From contig NZ_JALKAL010000004.1 of NCBI RefSeq assembly GCF_023015765.1, positions 62,001 through 126,000 of the forward strand: DNA of 64,000 bases, written 5' to 3'. Under the pieces are notes generated by a model. It was not told where the DNA came from, did not search any database, and was given only the letters and a program-made list of their open reading frames with translations. Position numbers and translations under genes: made by a program. This document shows positions 36,424-43,509 of this stretch, piece after piece (within the stretch, counting starts at the first letter, position 1; each line of letters starts with the position of its first letter). The stretch comes from Ornithinimicrobium sp. F0845 (lineage in GTDB: Bacteria; Actinomycetota; Actinomycetes; Actinomycetales; Dermatophilaceae).

Positions 36424-36459
36424 TGAGGGCGTCCACCCCGCAAGGGGTGGGCGCCCTCA
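36424..36459 (+). terminator. Hairpin terminator after PQQ dehydrogenase gene
   Basis: A 16-bp stem (36424-36439 with 36444-36459, one G-T pair) capped by a GCAA tetraloop lies 60 bases after the stop. GNRA loops are unusually stable. A short TTG run follows. This is a good rho-independent-type terminator for the PQQ gene. Confidence 0.75.
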
Positions 36460-36753
36460 TCGCGTTGTCGCATCCCTGATCGCACGGTCTCGCATCACCA
36501 CCTGCGTCCTCGCCACCCGCCGACAGCGGACCGGCACGGGTAGTGATCGACGGCGCCCACCGGCATACTGACGTGCACGCCGGCGACACCCACGCACCGG
36601 CACCGACACCAAAGCGCTGCACCGTGTCCCAAGGCCTGTGCCGACCCAGGCTCAGCCACGACCTCCCTGACGGGCCGACTGAGGGGTCGGGGTGCTCCAT
36701 GAGGGTCAACGCCGGAGCGCGAACCGCCAGGAAGTTCGGGGGGCGCGGACACA
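36460..36753. other. Non-coding gap between convergent PQQ and ThuA genes
   Basis: I find no convincing gene here on either strand; the open frames are antisense extensions without ribosome sites. It contains one copy of the recurrent GGCATACTG motif (36562-36570). The two genes end on either side with separate hairpins. Confidence 0.5.
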
Positions 36754-36794
36754 ACAAGGGCGGGACGCCGCATCACGCAGCGTCCCGCCCTTGT
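36754..36794 (-). terminator. Hairpin terminator of ThuA-like gene
   Basis: A perfect 15-bp stem (36754-36768 with 36780-36794) with an 11-base loop lies 14 bases beyond the ThuA-like stop. On the minus strand it is followed by a TTGTTGTG tail, suiting rho-independent termination. Confidence 0.78.
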
Positions 36795-36808
36795 GGCTGG
36801 GAGAACGG

Positions 36809-37780
36809 TCAGGACTTGCAGAACTGCTTCATGCCGATGGCGCTGAGCACACCGTTCACGACGTGCTCCTGGAAGTGCTCCTGGCCCACGAAGTCGGCAT
36901 CGGTCCACGTGGCCGGGTCGTGGCCGAGGGTGGTCAGCCAGGACCGTCCGCCGTCGTAGTAGTGGCACCAGCTGACCGGGTGGCTGTCTCCATGACCCGG
37001 GTGGCCGGTGTCACGGCCCGTGTCGCTGGTCTCGGCGTCGACCTTCGCGAGGAAGTTGACGTAGCTGGGGAAGGGCACGAGGTTGTACCACTCGTCCTTG
37101 TACTCCCACTCCTTCGGGAGGCCCTTGGTGGAGACGTCCTTCTTGTTGAGAACCTCGACCGTGCCCTCGCGGTTCGGGCCGTGGTCGTAGAAGTTCGCAC
37201 CACCGAGCAGGCCCTCGTACCACGGCCAGTGGTACTCGGCACCGAACGCGTTGTGGATGCCGACGAAGCCACCGCCGCGCCGCACGAACTGCTTGAGCGA
37301 GGTCTGTGCGGTGTCGTCGTAGGCGTCCCGGTTCGCACTCAGAGCGATGAAGCCGTTGTAGCTGTTGAGCCGCGTGATCGCGGTGGGGTCTTCCGTCCAG
37401 TCGACCTGCACGCCCTCGGCCTCAAGCCACTCCTTGAGACTCGACTGGGCAACGTTGGTGTCGTTCAGCGGCGGGTTCATCCCCGGGTCGAGACGGTCAC
37501 CCAGATGAGCGTGCCGCGGACCCGGCGTGTAGCTGTAGATGAGGACGCGTGCCGTCTCACCCTCTTCCCACCCGTTGCCCCAGTCGTTGTAGAGCTTGGG
37601 ATCGGTTCCTCGATCGACGCCGTAGTCCGTGATGCCGTCCGTGTAGATGGCCTTCGTGACTCCGTTGGGCGAGCCATCGCCGGGCTTGCCGAGACCACCC
37701 GCAGCCAGCACCGTGCCGCCGGTTGCGCCCAGGGCCAGGGCAGCAAGGACGGCCGGGATCTTGAGTCCTCTGAACTTCAT
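36809..37780 (-). CDS. Secreted ThuA-like domain protein
   Basis: This 323-residue protein has a signal peptide (KIPAVLAALALGATGGTVLA) and a ThuA-like class I glutamine-amidotransferase-type fold, recognisable by RVLIYSYTPGPRHAH and FVRRGGGFVGIHNAFGAEYHWPWY, which contain the histidines typical of the family. ThuA proteins were first linked to trehalose use; related domains occur in secreted sugar-processing proteins, but their chemistry is not settled. The mature protein ends in Cys-containing SWCHYYDGGRSW and FCKS. It has its own promoter with an inverted-repeat operator resembling the IclR-type sites, which ties it to the neighbouring PQQ dehydrogenase. Confidence 0.82.
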   Translation of the reverse strand: MKFRGLKIPAVLAALALGATGGTVLAAGGLGKPGDGSPNGVTKAIYTDGITDYGVDRGTDPKLYNDWGNGWEEGETARVLIYSYTPGPRHAHLGDRLDPGMNPPLNDTNVAQSSLKEWLEAEGVQVDWTEDPTAITRLNSYNGFIALSANRDAYDDTAQTSLKQFVRRGGGFVGIHNAFGAEYHWPWYEGLLGGANFYDHGPNREGTVEVLNKKDVSTKGLPKEWEYKDEWYNLVPFPSYVNFLAKVDAETSDTGRDTGHPGHGDSHPVSWCHYYDGGRSWLTTLGHDPATWTDADFVGQEHFQEHVVNGVLSAIGMKQFCKS

Positions 37781-37803
37781 TGGTCACTCCTCGAATCCAC
37801 CAG

Positions 37804-37862
37804 GTGGACCATTTAGTCCACTTGTCAGTCCGGACGCTAGCAGCGGTGCAGACACCTGGCAA
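37804..37862 (-). promoter_or_regulatory. Promoter and inverted-repeat operator of ThuA-like gene
   Basis: On the minus strand TTGCCA (37862-37857), a 17-base spacer and TAGCGT (37839-37834) form a near-consensus promoter. Downstream of the predicted start lies a perfect inverted repeat GTGGAC-N6-GTCCAC (37804-37821), which contains the ATGGTCCA also seen in the iclR promoter site. The placement just after the start suggests repression. Confidence 0.62.
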
Positions 37863-37986
37863 GGGTCAATCTGCGAGATGTGTGCTCACCGGTTTGACGC
37901 CACGGGTTTCGACAACGAGGGCGCAGGCGGCCACCAGCACGTGCCGATGAGTCGGCCCGCACGTGAGGTCCCGTGGAGGGGACGGG

Positions 37987-38024
37987 TGCCTAGAACGGCA
38001 GGGCGGATGCCTAGAACGGCGGGG
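37987..38024. repeat. 21-bp tandem duplication at 3' end of SDR gene
   Basis: TGCCTAGAACGGC is repeated at 37987 and 38008 (16 of 17 bases identical including flanks). The second copy contains the stop codon of the SDR gene, so the end of the gene has been duplicated just beyond itself. Confidence 0.6.
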
Positions 38025-38784
38025 TGAACCGCCCGTCGATCGCGGTCCAGCCACCGTCGACCAGGAGCTGACTGCCGGTCACGAAGCTAGCGGCGTCGCT
38101 GGCCAGGTAGGCCACCGCCCCGACCAGCTCCTCGGGCCGTGCCCACCGACCGAGAGCCGACTTCTCGGCATACGCCCGGCCCCACGCCTCGTCGGCCCGG
38201 ATCTGCTCGGTCAGCGGGGTCTCCACCACACCCGGCGCGACAGCGTTGACCCGCACCCCCTGCGGTCCCAGCTCGGCCGCCAGCGCGCGGAGGAGCTGCA
38301 CCATGCCGGCCTTCGTCGCGGCATACACCCCTTGCCCGGGCTCGACCGCGAGCGCCCGGATCGAGCTCAGCGCGATGATCGACCCGCTCCCCCGCGCGGC
38401 CATCCCGGGCGCGATCGCCCGGACCGCGTTGAAGGTGCCGCGCAGGTTCAGCCCCACGACCCGGTCGAACTCCTCGGCCGAGTAGTCCAGCACCGGCTTC
38501 CGCACGTTGGTCGCCGCCGTCAGCACCAGCACGTCCACGTCACCCAGGTCGGCCGCCGCCCGGGTCAGGTCGTCGGGGTCCAACACGTCCGCGCGGCCCG
38601 AGGCGGCCGGGGAGTATGTCGAGGCGCGGGCCGCAGCAGCGGCTGCCACCTCCTCGTTCGCGTCCAGGCAGGTCACCCGAGCACCCTGGGCCGCCAGGCC
38701 CTCCACGAGCTCGGCCCCGATGCCGCCGCAGCCGATCACCACCGCATGCTTGCCGTCGAGCCGGAACATCGTGCTGTAGTCCAT
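38011..38784 (-). CDS. Short-chain dehydrogenase/reductase
   Basis: This 257-residue SDR has the nucleotide-binding variant VIGCGGIGAEL in place of TGxxxGxG, the SSIRAL catalytic Ser segment, YAATK (YxxxK), and the usual ASFVTGSQLLVDGGW end. I start at the ATG at 38784; the ribosome site is weak, so a leaderless or nearby start is possible. It is divergent from a zinc alcohol dehydrogenase gene 133 bases away, and both may act on the same alcohol or sugar. Substrate unknown. Confidence 0.82.
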   Translation of the reverse strand: MDYSTMFRLDGKHAVVIGCGGIGAELVEGLAAQGARVTCLDANEEVAAAAAARASTYSPAASGRADVLDPDDLTRAAADLGDVDVLVLTAATNVRKPVLDYSAEEFDRVVGLNLRGTFNAVRAIAPGMAARGSGSIIALSSIRALAVEPGQGVYAATKAGMVQLLRALAAELGPQGVRVNAVAPGVVETPLTEQIRADEAWGRAYAEKSALGRWARPEELVGAVAYLASDAASFVTGSQLLVDGGWTAIDGRFTPPF

Positions 38785-38917
38785 AGGGGGACCATAGTGC
38801 GCATCGGTGCGAGCGGATCGCCGGCGGTGCGAGGTCGGAGACCTGACACCGCAGGCGTGTTGCTCGCACCGAGCGCCAGCCATACTGTGCCGGGACTGCG
38901 GAGCGGAGGAGGTCACG

Positions 38918-39961
38918 GTGCGAGCTGTGCGGTTCGACGACTTCGGAGAGCGGCCCTACCTTGCCGAGGTCCCCGTACCTGAGGCGCCCACCGGCGGGGT
39001 CGTGGTCCGGGTGGAGGCCACCGGACTGTGCCGCTCGGACTGGCACGGCTGGGCGGGGCACGACAGCGACATCACCGTGTTGCCCCACACTCCCGGCCAC
39101 GAGTTCGCGGGAGTGGTCCACGCGGTGGGTGCCGGGGTGGATCGGGTCCGGGTCGGGCAGCGGGTCACCTTCCCCTTCGCCCTGGGCTGCGGGGAGTGTG
39201 CAGTATGCCGTGCGGGCGCCTCCCACGTCTGCCCTCGGCAGTGGCAGCCGGGGGTCAACGGGCCGGGGTCGTTCGCCGAGTTCGTCGCCCTGCCCGTGGC
39301 CGACTTCAACGTGGTGCCGCTGCCGGACGCGATCAGCTTCGCCGTGGCGGCGGGGCTGGGGTGCCGGTTCGCGACGGCCTATCGGGCGCTGGTCGACGTG
39401 GGGCGGGTCCAGGCCCGGGAGACGGTGGCGGTGTTCGGGTGCGGCGGCGTGGGGCTGGCCGCGGTGATGGTCGCCCGGTCGCGGGGCGCCCGGGTCATCG
39501 CCGTCGACGTGAACCGCGACGCTCTCGACCTGGCCGCTGAGGTGGGCGCCGGCACGGTCGTGGATCCCGCCGACGGAGACGTGGTCGAGCAGGTCCGGGA
39601 CGCGACCGACGGCGGCGCGGACGTCGCTGTCGACGCGCTCGGCAGCCTCGCGACCGCACGGGCGGCTACCGAGAGCCTGAGGATTCGCGGTCGCCACGTG
39701 CAGGTCGGGCTGCTGCCGCCCGCCGTGGTCGACGGTCGGGCCACGGTGCCGATGCACACCGTGATCGCCCGGGAGCTGCAGGTGCTGGGCAGCCACGGGA
39801 TGCCGGCGCGGGACTACCCTCGGATGCTGGACGACATCGCCGCACGCCGGCTGGCGCCCGAGAAGCTCCTCGGCCGGAGGATCGGACTGTCCGACGCATC
39901 GGCGGCACTGGTCGCCATGGGCGACGCGACGGCTCCGGGCGTCACGATCATCGAGCCGTGA
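38918..39961 (+). CDS. Zinc-dependent alcohol dehydrogenase (MDR)
   Basis: This 347-residue MDR protein has catalytic zinc ligands in EATGLCRSDWHGW and PHTPGHEFAG, structural-zinc cysteines in LGCGECAVCRAG...HVC, and the VFGCGGVGLAAV nucleotide site. I choose the GTG at 38918 because GGAGGAGG lies 7 bases upstream; an upstream in-frame start adds 37 unusual residues. The gene carries one of the CAGTATGCC motifs (39201). It stands opposite purU with an AT-rich gap between them. Confidence 0.85.
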   Translation: MRAVRFDDFGERPYLAEVPVPEAPTGGVVVRVEATGLCRSDWHGWAGHDSDITVLPHTPGHEFAGVVHAVGAGVDRVRVGQRVTFPFALGCGECAVCRAGASHVCPRQWQPGVNGPGSFAEFVALPVADFNVVPLPDAISFAVAAGLGCRFATAYRALVDVGRVQARETVAVFGCGGVGLAAVMVARSRGARVIAVDVNRDALDLAAEVGAGTVVDPADGDVVEQVRDATDGGADVAVDALGSLATARAATESLRIRGRHVQVGLLPPAVVDGRATVPMHTVIARELQVLGSHGMPARDYPRMLDDIAARRLAPEKLLGRRIGLSDASAALVAMGDATAPGVTIIEP

Positions 39962-40017
39962 CCGAGGTCAAGCACCGCTGGGCAGACGCATGACCCGCGG
40001 GCGGCGAGTCGTGGCAA

Positions 40018-40083
40018 GTCAATTGACAGATCCACACAACATGGTGAATTTTGTGCAGAAAGTTAACGTGTTTCAACGATCTG
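40018..40083 (+). promoter_or_regulatory. AT-rich patch with consensus -35 between ADH and purU
   Basis: Between convergent genes is a locally AT-rich stretch with the 10-base palindrome GTCAATTGAC (40018) and a consensus TTGACA (40023-40028). AATTTT lies 18 bases downstream as a weak -10. A transcript starting here would run antisense into purU. No gene is visible. Confidence 0.3.
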
Positions 40084-40113
40084 ACGAGGCTGAGTGAGCA
40101 CTTCTCCCGTGCG

Positions 40114-40998
40114 TCAGTCGAAGACGACCGTCCGCCGGCCCCGCAGGACGACACGCTGCTCGGCGTGCCAGCGCACCGCACGCGCCATCGCCATCGCCTC
40201 GAGCTCCTGGCCGACGGACGCCAGTTCGCCGGGGCTCATCCGGTGGTCGACCCGCCGGAAGTCCTGCTCGATGATCGGACCCTCGTCCAGGTCGGCCGTC
40301 ACGTAGTGCGCGGTCGCCCCGATCACCTTGACCCCGCGGTCGTGGGCCTGGGTGTAGGGCTTGGCGCCCTTGAAGCTCGGCAGCAGGGAGTGGTGGATGT
40401 TGATGATCCGGCCGGGCAGCTCCGCGCACAACTGCGAGGACAGCACCTGCATGTAGCGCGCCAGGACCACCGTGTCGACCTCGTGCTCCTCGATGAGCTC
40501 GCGCAGCCGCCCCTCGGCCTCCGGCTTGGTGTCGGGCGTGACCGGCACGTGGTGGAACGGGATGCCGTGCCACTCGGCCAGGGCCCGGAAGTCCTCGTGG
40601 TTGGAGACGATCACCGGGATCTCGACGTTCATCAGCCCGGTCCGGGTGCGGAACAGCAGGTCGTTGAGAACGTGGCCCTGGCGGCTCACCATCACCAGGA
40701 TCCGGTGCCGACGGGACAGGTCGAGGAACCGCCACTGCATGCCGAACCGCAGTGCGACCGGCTCGAAGCCTGCCTCCAGCTCCTGGACGGGAAGGGGCTC
40801 GCCCTCGCGCCGCAGGTGCATCCGCAGGTGGAACTCACCCGTGCTCGGGTCGCCGAACTGCTGGCTGTCCAGCACGGTGAGGTGCTGCTCCAGCATCGCG
40901 CCGGCCACCGCATGGACGATGCCGCGCCGGTCCTCGCAGGACACGGTCAGCACGAACTCGCGGCCCGGCTCGAGCGCCGGCTGGTGCACCTCGGTCAC
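40114..40998 (-). CDS. purU: Formyltetrahydrofolate deformylase
   Basis: This 294-residue protein has an N-terminal ACT domain (VLTVSCEDRRGIVHAVAGAML) and a C-terminal formyltransferase-type domain with the hydrolytic residues in INIHHSLLPSFKGAKPY and the late DEGPIIEQDF. It hydrolyses 10-formyl-THF to formate and THF, balancing one-carbon pools. The start is a GTG at 40998; length is close to the 280-residue E. coli enzyme. A housekeeping gene, not obviously linked to its neighbours. Confidence 0.95.
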   Translation of the reverse strand: MTEVHQPALEPGREFVLTVSCEDRRGIVHAVAGAMLEQHLTVLDSQQFGDPSTGEFHLRMHLRREGEPLPVQELEAGFEPVALRFGMQWRFLDLSRRHRILVMVSRQGHVLNDLLFRTRTGLMNVEIPVIVSNHEDFRALAEWHGIPFHHVPVTPDTKPEAEGRLRELIEEHEVDTVVLARYMQVLSSQLCAELPGRIINIHHSLLPSFKGAKPYTQAHDRGVKVIGATAHYVTADLDEGPIIEQDFRRVDHRMSPGELASVGQELEAMAMARAVRWHAEQRVVLRGRRTVVFD

Positions 40999-41035
40999 GA
41001 GCAGGGAGTCTATGCCGCTGCCCCGCCCGTGACGC

Positions 41036-41158
41036 CTACTCGGGGTCTATACCCCAGCAGGTGATACAGGCTGGCTCCTCGACCTCGTCAGCGGCGCTGG
41101 CCGCGGCGGAGCCGAGGAGTGCGAGTGCCGCGACTGCCATCACAGTGAGAACCTTCAT
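41036..41158 (-). CDS. Small secreted peptide (40 aa) with terminal CxxC
   Basis: ATG at 41158 with GGAG 7 bases upstream opens a 40-codon gene ending at TAG 41036-41038. The product has a classic signal peptide (MKVLTVMAVAALALLGSAAA, cleavage after ASAA expected) and a mature part of about 17 residues, DEVEEPACITCWGIDPE. The two Cys form a CxxC. It is divergent from a TrmB/LuxR-like regulator, and its promoter has a good -10 (TAGCGT) but no -35, with GTCCG direct repeats at the -40 to -50 position. I infer a regulator-dependent signalling or effector peptide; the product does not match anything I recognise. Confidence 0.68.
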   Translation of the reverse strand: MKVLTVMAVAALALLGSAAASAADEVEEPACITCWGIDPE

Positions 41159-41200
41159 GGGAGTGCTCCTATCGTGGTCGATACAGTGCTCATAGTTCGG

Positions 41201-41245
41201 ACGCTAGCCGCGCCACGGGCCGCGTGGGGAAGTCCGAGTTGTCCG
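41201..41245 (-). promoter_or_regulatory. Candidate activator-dependent promoter of the small peptide gene
   Basis: On the minus strand TAGCGT (41206-41201) forms the -10. GTCCG repeats at 41232-41236 and 41241-41245 lie where an activator would replace a missing -35. The stretch GCTAGCGTCCG-ACT is 14 of 15 bases identical to the ThuA promoter. Confidence 0.45.
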
Positions 41246-41306
41246 GAACGGGTCATGACAGCAATTGCCGTCTCCGACCGCGTTCCTCAGGAGGTGGGAG
41301 GGCACC

Positions 41307-42365
41307 ATGGACGCAGAGTGTTCCGAGCTGACGCACGCGCTGGCAGAGGTGCTCACCGATGCGGGCGAGGACCCAACGGGGGCCGGGGTGTATGCCGTGC
41401 TCCTCACCCAGGGTCCTCGTGAGGCCGCGGACATCGCGGCCGCGCTCGGCACCACCCCGGAGGCGCTCGCGCCCGTCACCTCCCGGCTCATCGAGCTCGG
41501 ACTGGTGCGCTGCGACCACGTCCGGGAGGAGCTGCTCGTCGCCGTCTCGCTCGACGCCCCGGTCAACCGGATCGTCGCCGCCGCCGAGGCCAGCGCCGCC
41601 ACCTCGATCGATCGGGTCGCCCGCATGCGCGCGTCCTCCTCCGAGGCCGCCCGGTTGCTGCGCCAGGTCCAGACCCTGAGCAACCAGGAGCCGGAGTCCC
41701 AGACCCTGGACAGCGCCAGCGAGGTCGTCACCTTCCTGCACCAGATGAACGCCGAGTGCACCACGGAGGTGCTGGCGCTCATCGACCACAACCCGTCGCC
41801 GACTGCGCTGCGCCAGTCCCGCGACCAGGACCTCGCCCTCCTGGAGAAGGGCGTCCGGGTCCGCAGCATCTATCTGAGCTCAGCGCGCGGCCAGCCCGAG
41901 CTGATGGCCTACCTGCGCTGGCTGGAGGAGCACGGCGCCCAGGTGGCCCTGGCCCCTGTGGTGCCGGTCCGCACCCTCGTCTTCGACAACCGCACGGCTC
42001 TGGTCGCCCGCGACCCCGAGGACCGGTCGGCGGGCGCCGTGGTGGTGCGCAGCCCGGGGCTGGTCATGGCCCTCACGTGGCTCTTCGAGTTCCGCTGGCA
42101 GCAGGCCGAGACCCTCGGTGCGCCCGCCACCCCCACCGACGGTCCGTCCGCGGTCGAGCTCGAGCTGCTGCGCCACTTCGCCCAGGGGCGCAAGGACGCC
42201 GCCATCGCCCGCCGAATGGACGTCTCCGTGCGCACCATCCGCCGCACCGTGACCCAGCTCAGCGAGCGCCTGGGCGTCTCCAGCCGCTTCGAGCTGGGCG
42301 CCCGCGCCGCCGAGATGGGCTGGATCACGCTGCCCCCGACGCCGATGGTCACTGACACCGACTGA
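41307..42365 (+). CDS. Transcriptional regulator with TrmB-like N-terminus and LuxR-type C-terminal HTH
   Basis: This 352-residue protein has an N-terminal winged helix (LLTQGPREAADIAAALGTTPEAL, TrmB-like), a central sensor-like domain ending YLRWLEEHGAQVALAPV, and a C-terminal LuxR HTH (VELELLRHFAQGRKDAAIARR, then MDVSVRTIRRTVTQLSERLG). CAGGAGG precedes the ATG at 41307. It is divergent from the small secreted peptide and points at the RiPP operon from the far side. It could respond to the peptide. No receiver domain is present. Confidence 0.86.
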   Translation: MDAECSELTHALAEVLTDAGEDPTGAGVYAVLLTQGPREAADIAAALGTTPEALAPVTSRLIELGLVRCDHVREELLVAVSLDAPVNRIVAAAEASAATSIDRVARMRASSSEAARLLRQVQTLSNQEPESQTLDSASEVVTFLHQMNAECTTEVLALIDHNPSPTALRQSRDQDLALLEKGVRVRSIYLSSARGQPELMAYLRWLEEHGAQVALAPVVPVRTLVFDNRTALVARDPEDRSAGAVVVRSPGLVMALTWLFEFRWQQAETLGAPATPTDGPSAVELELLRHFAQGRKDAAIARRMDVSVRTIRRTVTQLSERLGVSSRFELGARAAEMGWITLPPTPMVTDTD

Positions 42366-42406
42366 GCAGTATGCCGTGGCGCCAGCTCGACGCCCGCGTC
42401 ACCGGC

Positions 42407-42625
42407 TCAGTCCCGGTCCGGCGGCGCCTCGAGGTCGTCGAGCAGACCCTCCAGGTCGCTGGGCACCACCGCGGCGCGGGCGCGGGCGACGCGCTCCTGA
42501 TACTCCTGCGCGGTGAGCCGCCCCATGCCCTGGTGCCGCATCAGCGAGCGCACCACCTGCTCGCGCTCCCGCGTGCCGATCCTCAGCTCGGTCATCCGTC
42601 CTGCCCCTCTCGTCGTCCCACTCAC
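42407..42625 (-). CDS. DUF1707 (SHOCT-like) small protein
   Basis: This 72-residue protein has the DUF1707 pattern: ELRIGTREREQVVRSLMRHQG, then GRLTAQEYQERVARARAA. These domains occur in actinobacterial membrane-associated and stress proteins, of unknown function. Start at 42625 overlaps the ABC permease stop (ATGA); an internal ATG at 42595 with AGGACG is possible. It is the last gene of the RiPP operon. It has no TM segment, so any role is probably regulatory. Confidence 0.8.
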   Translation of the reverse strand: MSGTTRGAGRMTELRIGTREREQVVRSLMRHQGMGRLTAQEYQERVARARAAVVPSDLEGLLDDLEAPPDRD

Positions 42626-43509
42626 AGCACATCACGCCGGCGGAAGGCTCGCACGGCGAGGGTCAGCGCCACCACCGTCCACAGCAGGATGACCAGGACC
42701 GCGACCCATCCCTGCGTCACCGCGCCGACCCCGGGCAACCCCTGGCCACTCGTCACACCACTGGAGTCAAGTGCCGCGGCCAGCGATCCCACATTAGGCG
42801 TCAGCAGCACCGAGCGGACGGCATCGACCGCCGGGAGAGCCCCGGCCAGCCCACCGATGAGCAGCATCTCCACAGCCACCAGCCACGCGATGCCCACCAC
42901 CGAGGCGGTCATCAGGTTGCGCAGCAGTATGCCGAGGGCGAAGCCGAGCGTGGCGTAGCCCGTGGACATCAGCCACACCCCGCCCGCACCCGCTACCAGA
43001 TTCTCCGGCGCGATCGCCAGCGGGCCACCCTCGAGCATGGTCAGCGCGGCGCCGCTGACCAGGCCCAGCAGCACGGTCAGCACGGCCGTCACCGCGAGGA
43101 TGACCAGCAGCGCCGCGTAGCGGGAGAGCAGGAAGCTCACCCGGTGCGGGCACCTGGCCAGCAACGTGCCCAGGGTGCCGGAGCGATAGTCGGCGGCGGC
43201 CACGAGCGCCCCCAGCACCACGAAGACCGGGATGCCGTAGCCGGGGACCGACGCTGCGACATACGTCCCGGCCAGTTCCGGCGTGAGCGAGGTGACCATG
43301 TTGGCCGCCTGGGTGGGGTCCAGCTCGGCGCCCATCGCGCGGTAGACGGTGAACTGCACGACGTAGGCGAACACCAGGATCTGCAGGAGCCACACGCCGA
43401 CCGCGATGCGCACCCCGGGCCGCCGGCCGAGGGCGGACAGCTCTGCGCGGAGATAGCGCGCTGCGGGTGATCTCTCGGCGACCAGCGGGGGTGCGGTGAC
43501 GGCACTCAT
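42622..43509 (-). CDS. ABC-2 type transporter permease
   Basis: This 295-residue protein has six membrane segments, for example IAVGVWLLQILVFAYVVQFT and WVAVLVILLWTVVALTLAV, in the ABC-2 permease layout. It overlaps the upstream ATPase gene by 4 bases and the DUF1707 gene by 4. With the ATPase it makes a two-component exporter that could export the mature RiPP or give self-immunity. No substrate signature is visible. Confidence 0.9.
   Translation of the reverse strand: MSAVTAPPLVAERSPAARYLRAELSALGRRPGVRIAVGVWLLQILVFAYVVQFTVYRAMGAELDPTQAANMVTSLTPELAGTYVAASVPGYGIPVFVVLGALVAAADYRSGTLGTLLARCPHRVSFLLSRYAALLVILAVTAVLTVLLGLVSGAALTMLEGGPLAIAPENLVAGAGGVWLMSTGYATLGFALGILLRNLMTASVVGIAWLVAVEMLLIGGLAGALPAVDAVRSVLLTPNVGSLAAALDSSGVTSGQGLPGVGAVTQGWVAVLVILLWTVVALTLAVRAFRRRDVL

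Noticed and set aside
36480-36968. Overlapping open frames between the PQQ and ThuA genes
   Set aside because: They cross a terminator hairpin and run antisense to ThuA; translations are low-complexity and without domain signature.
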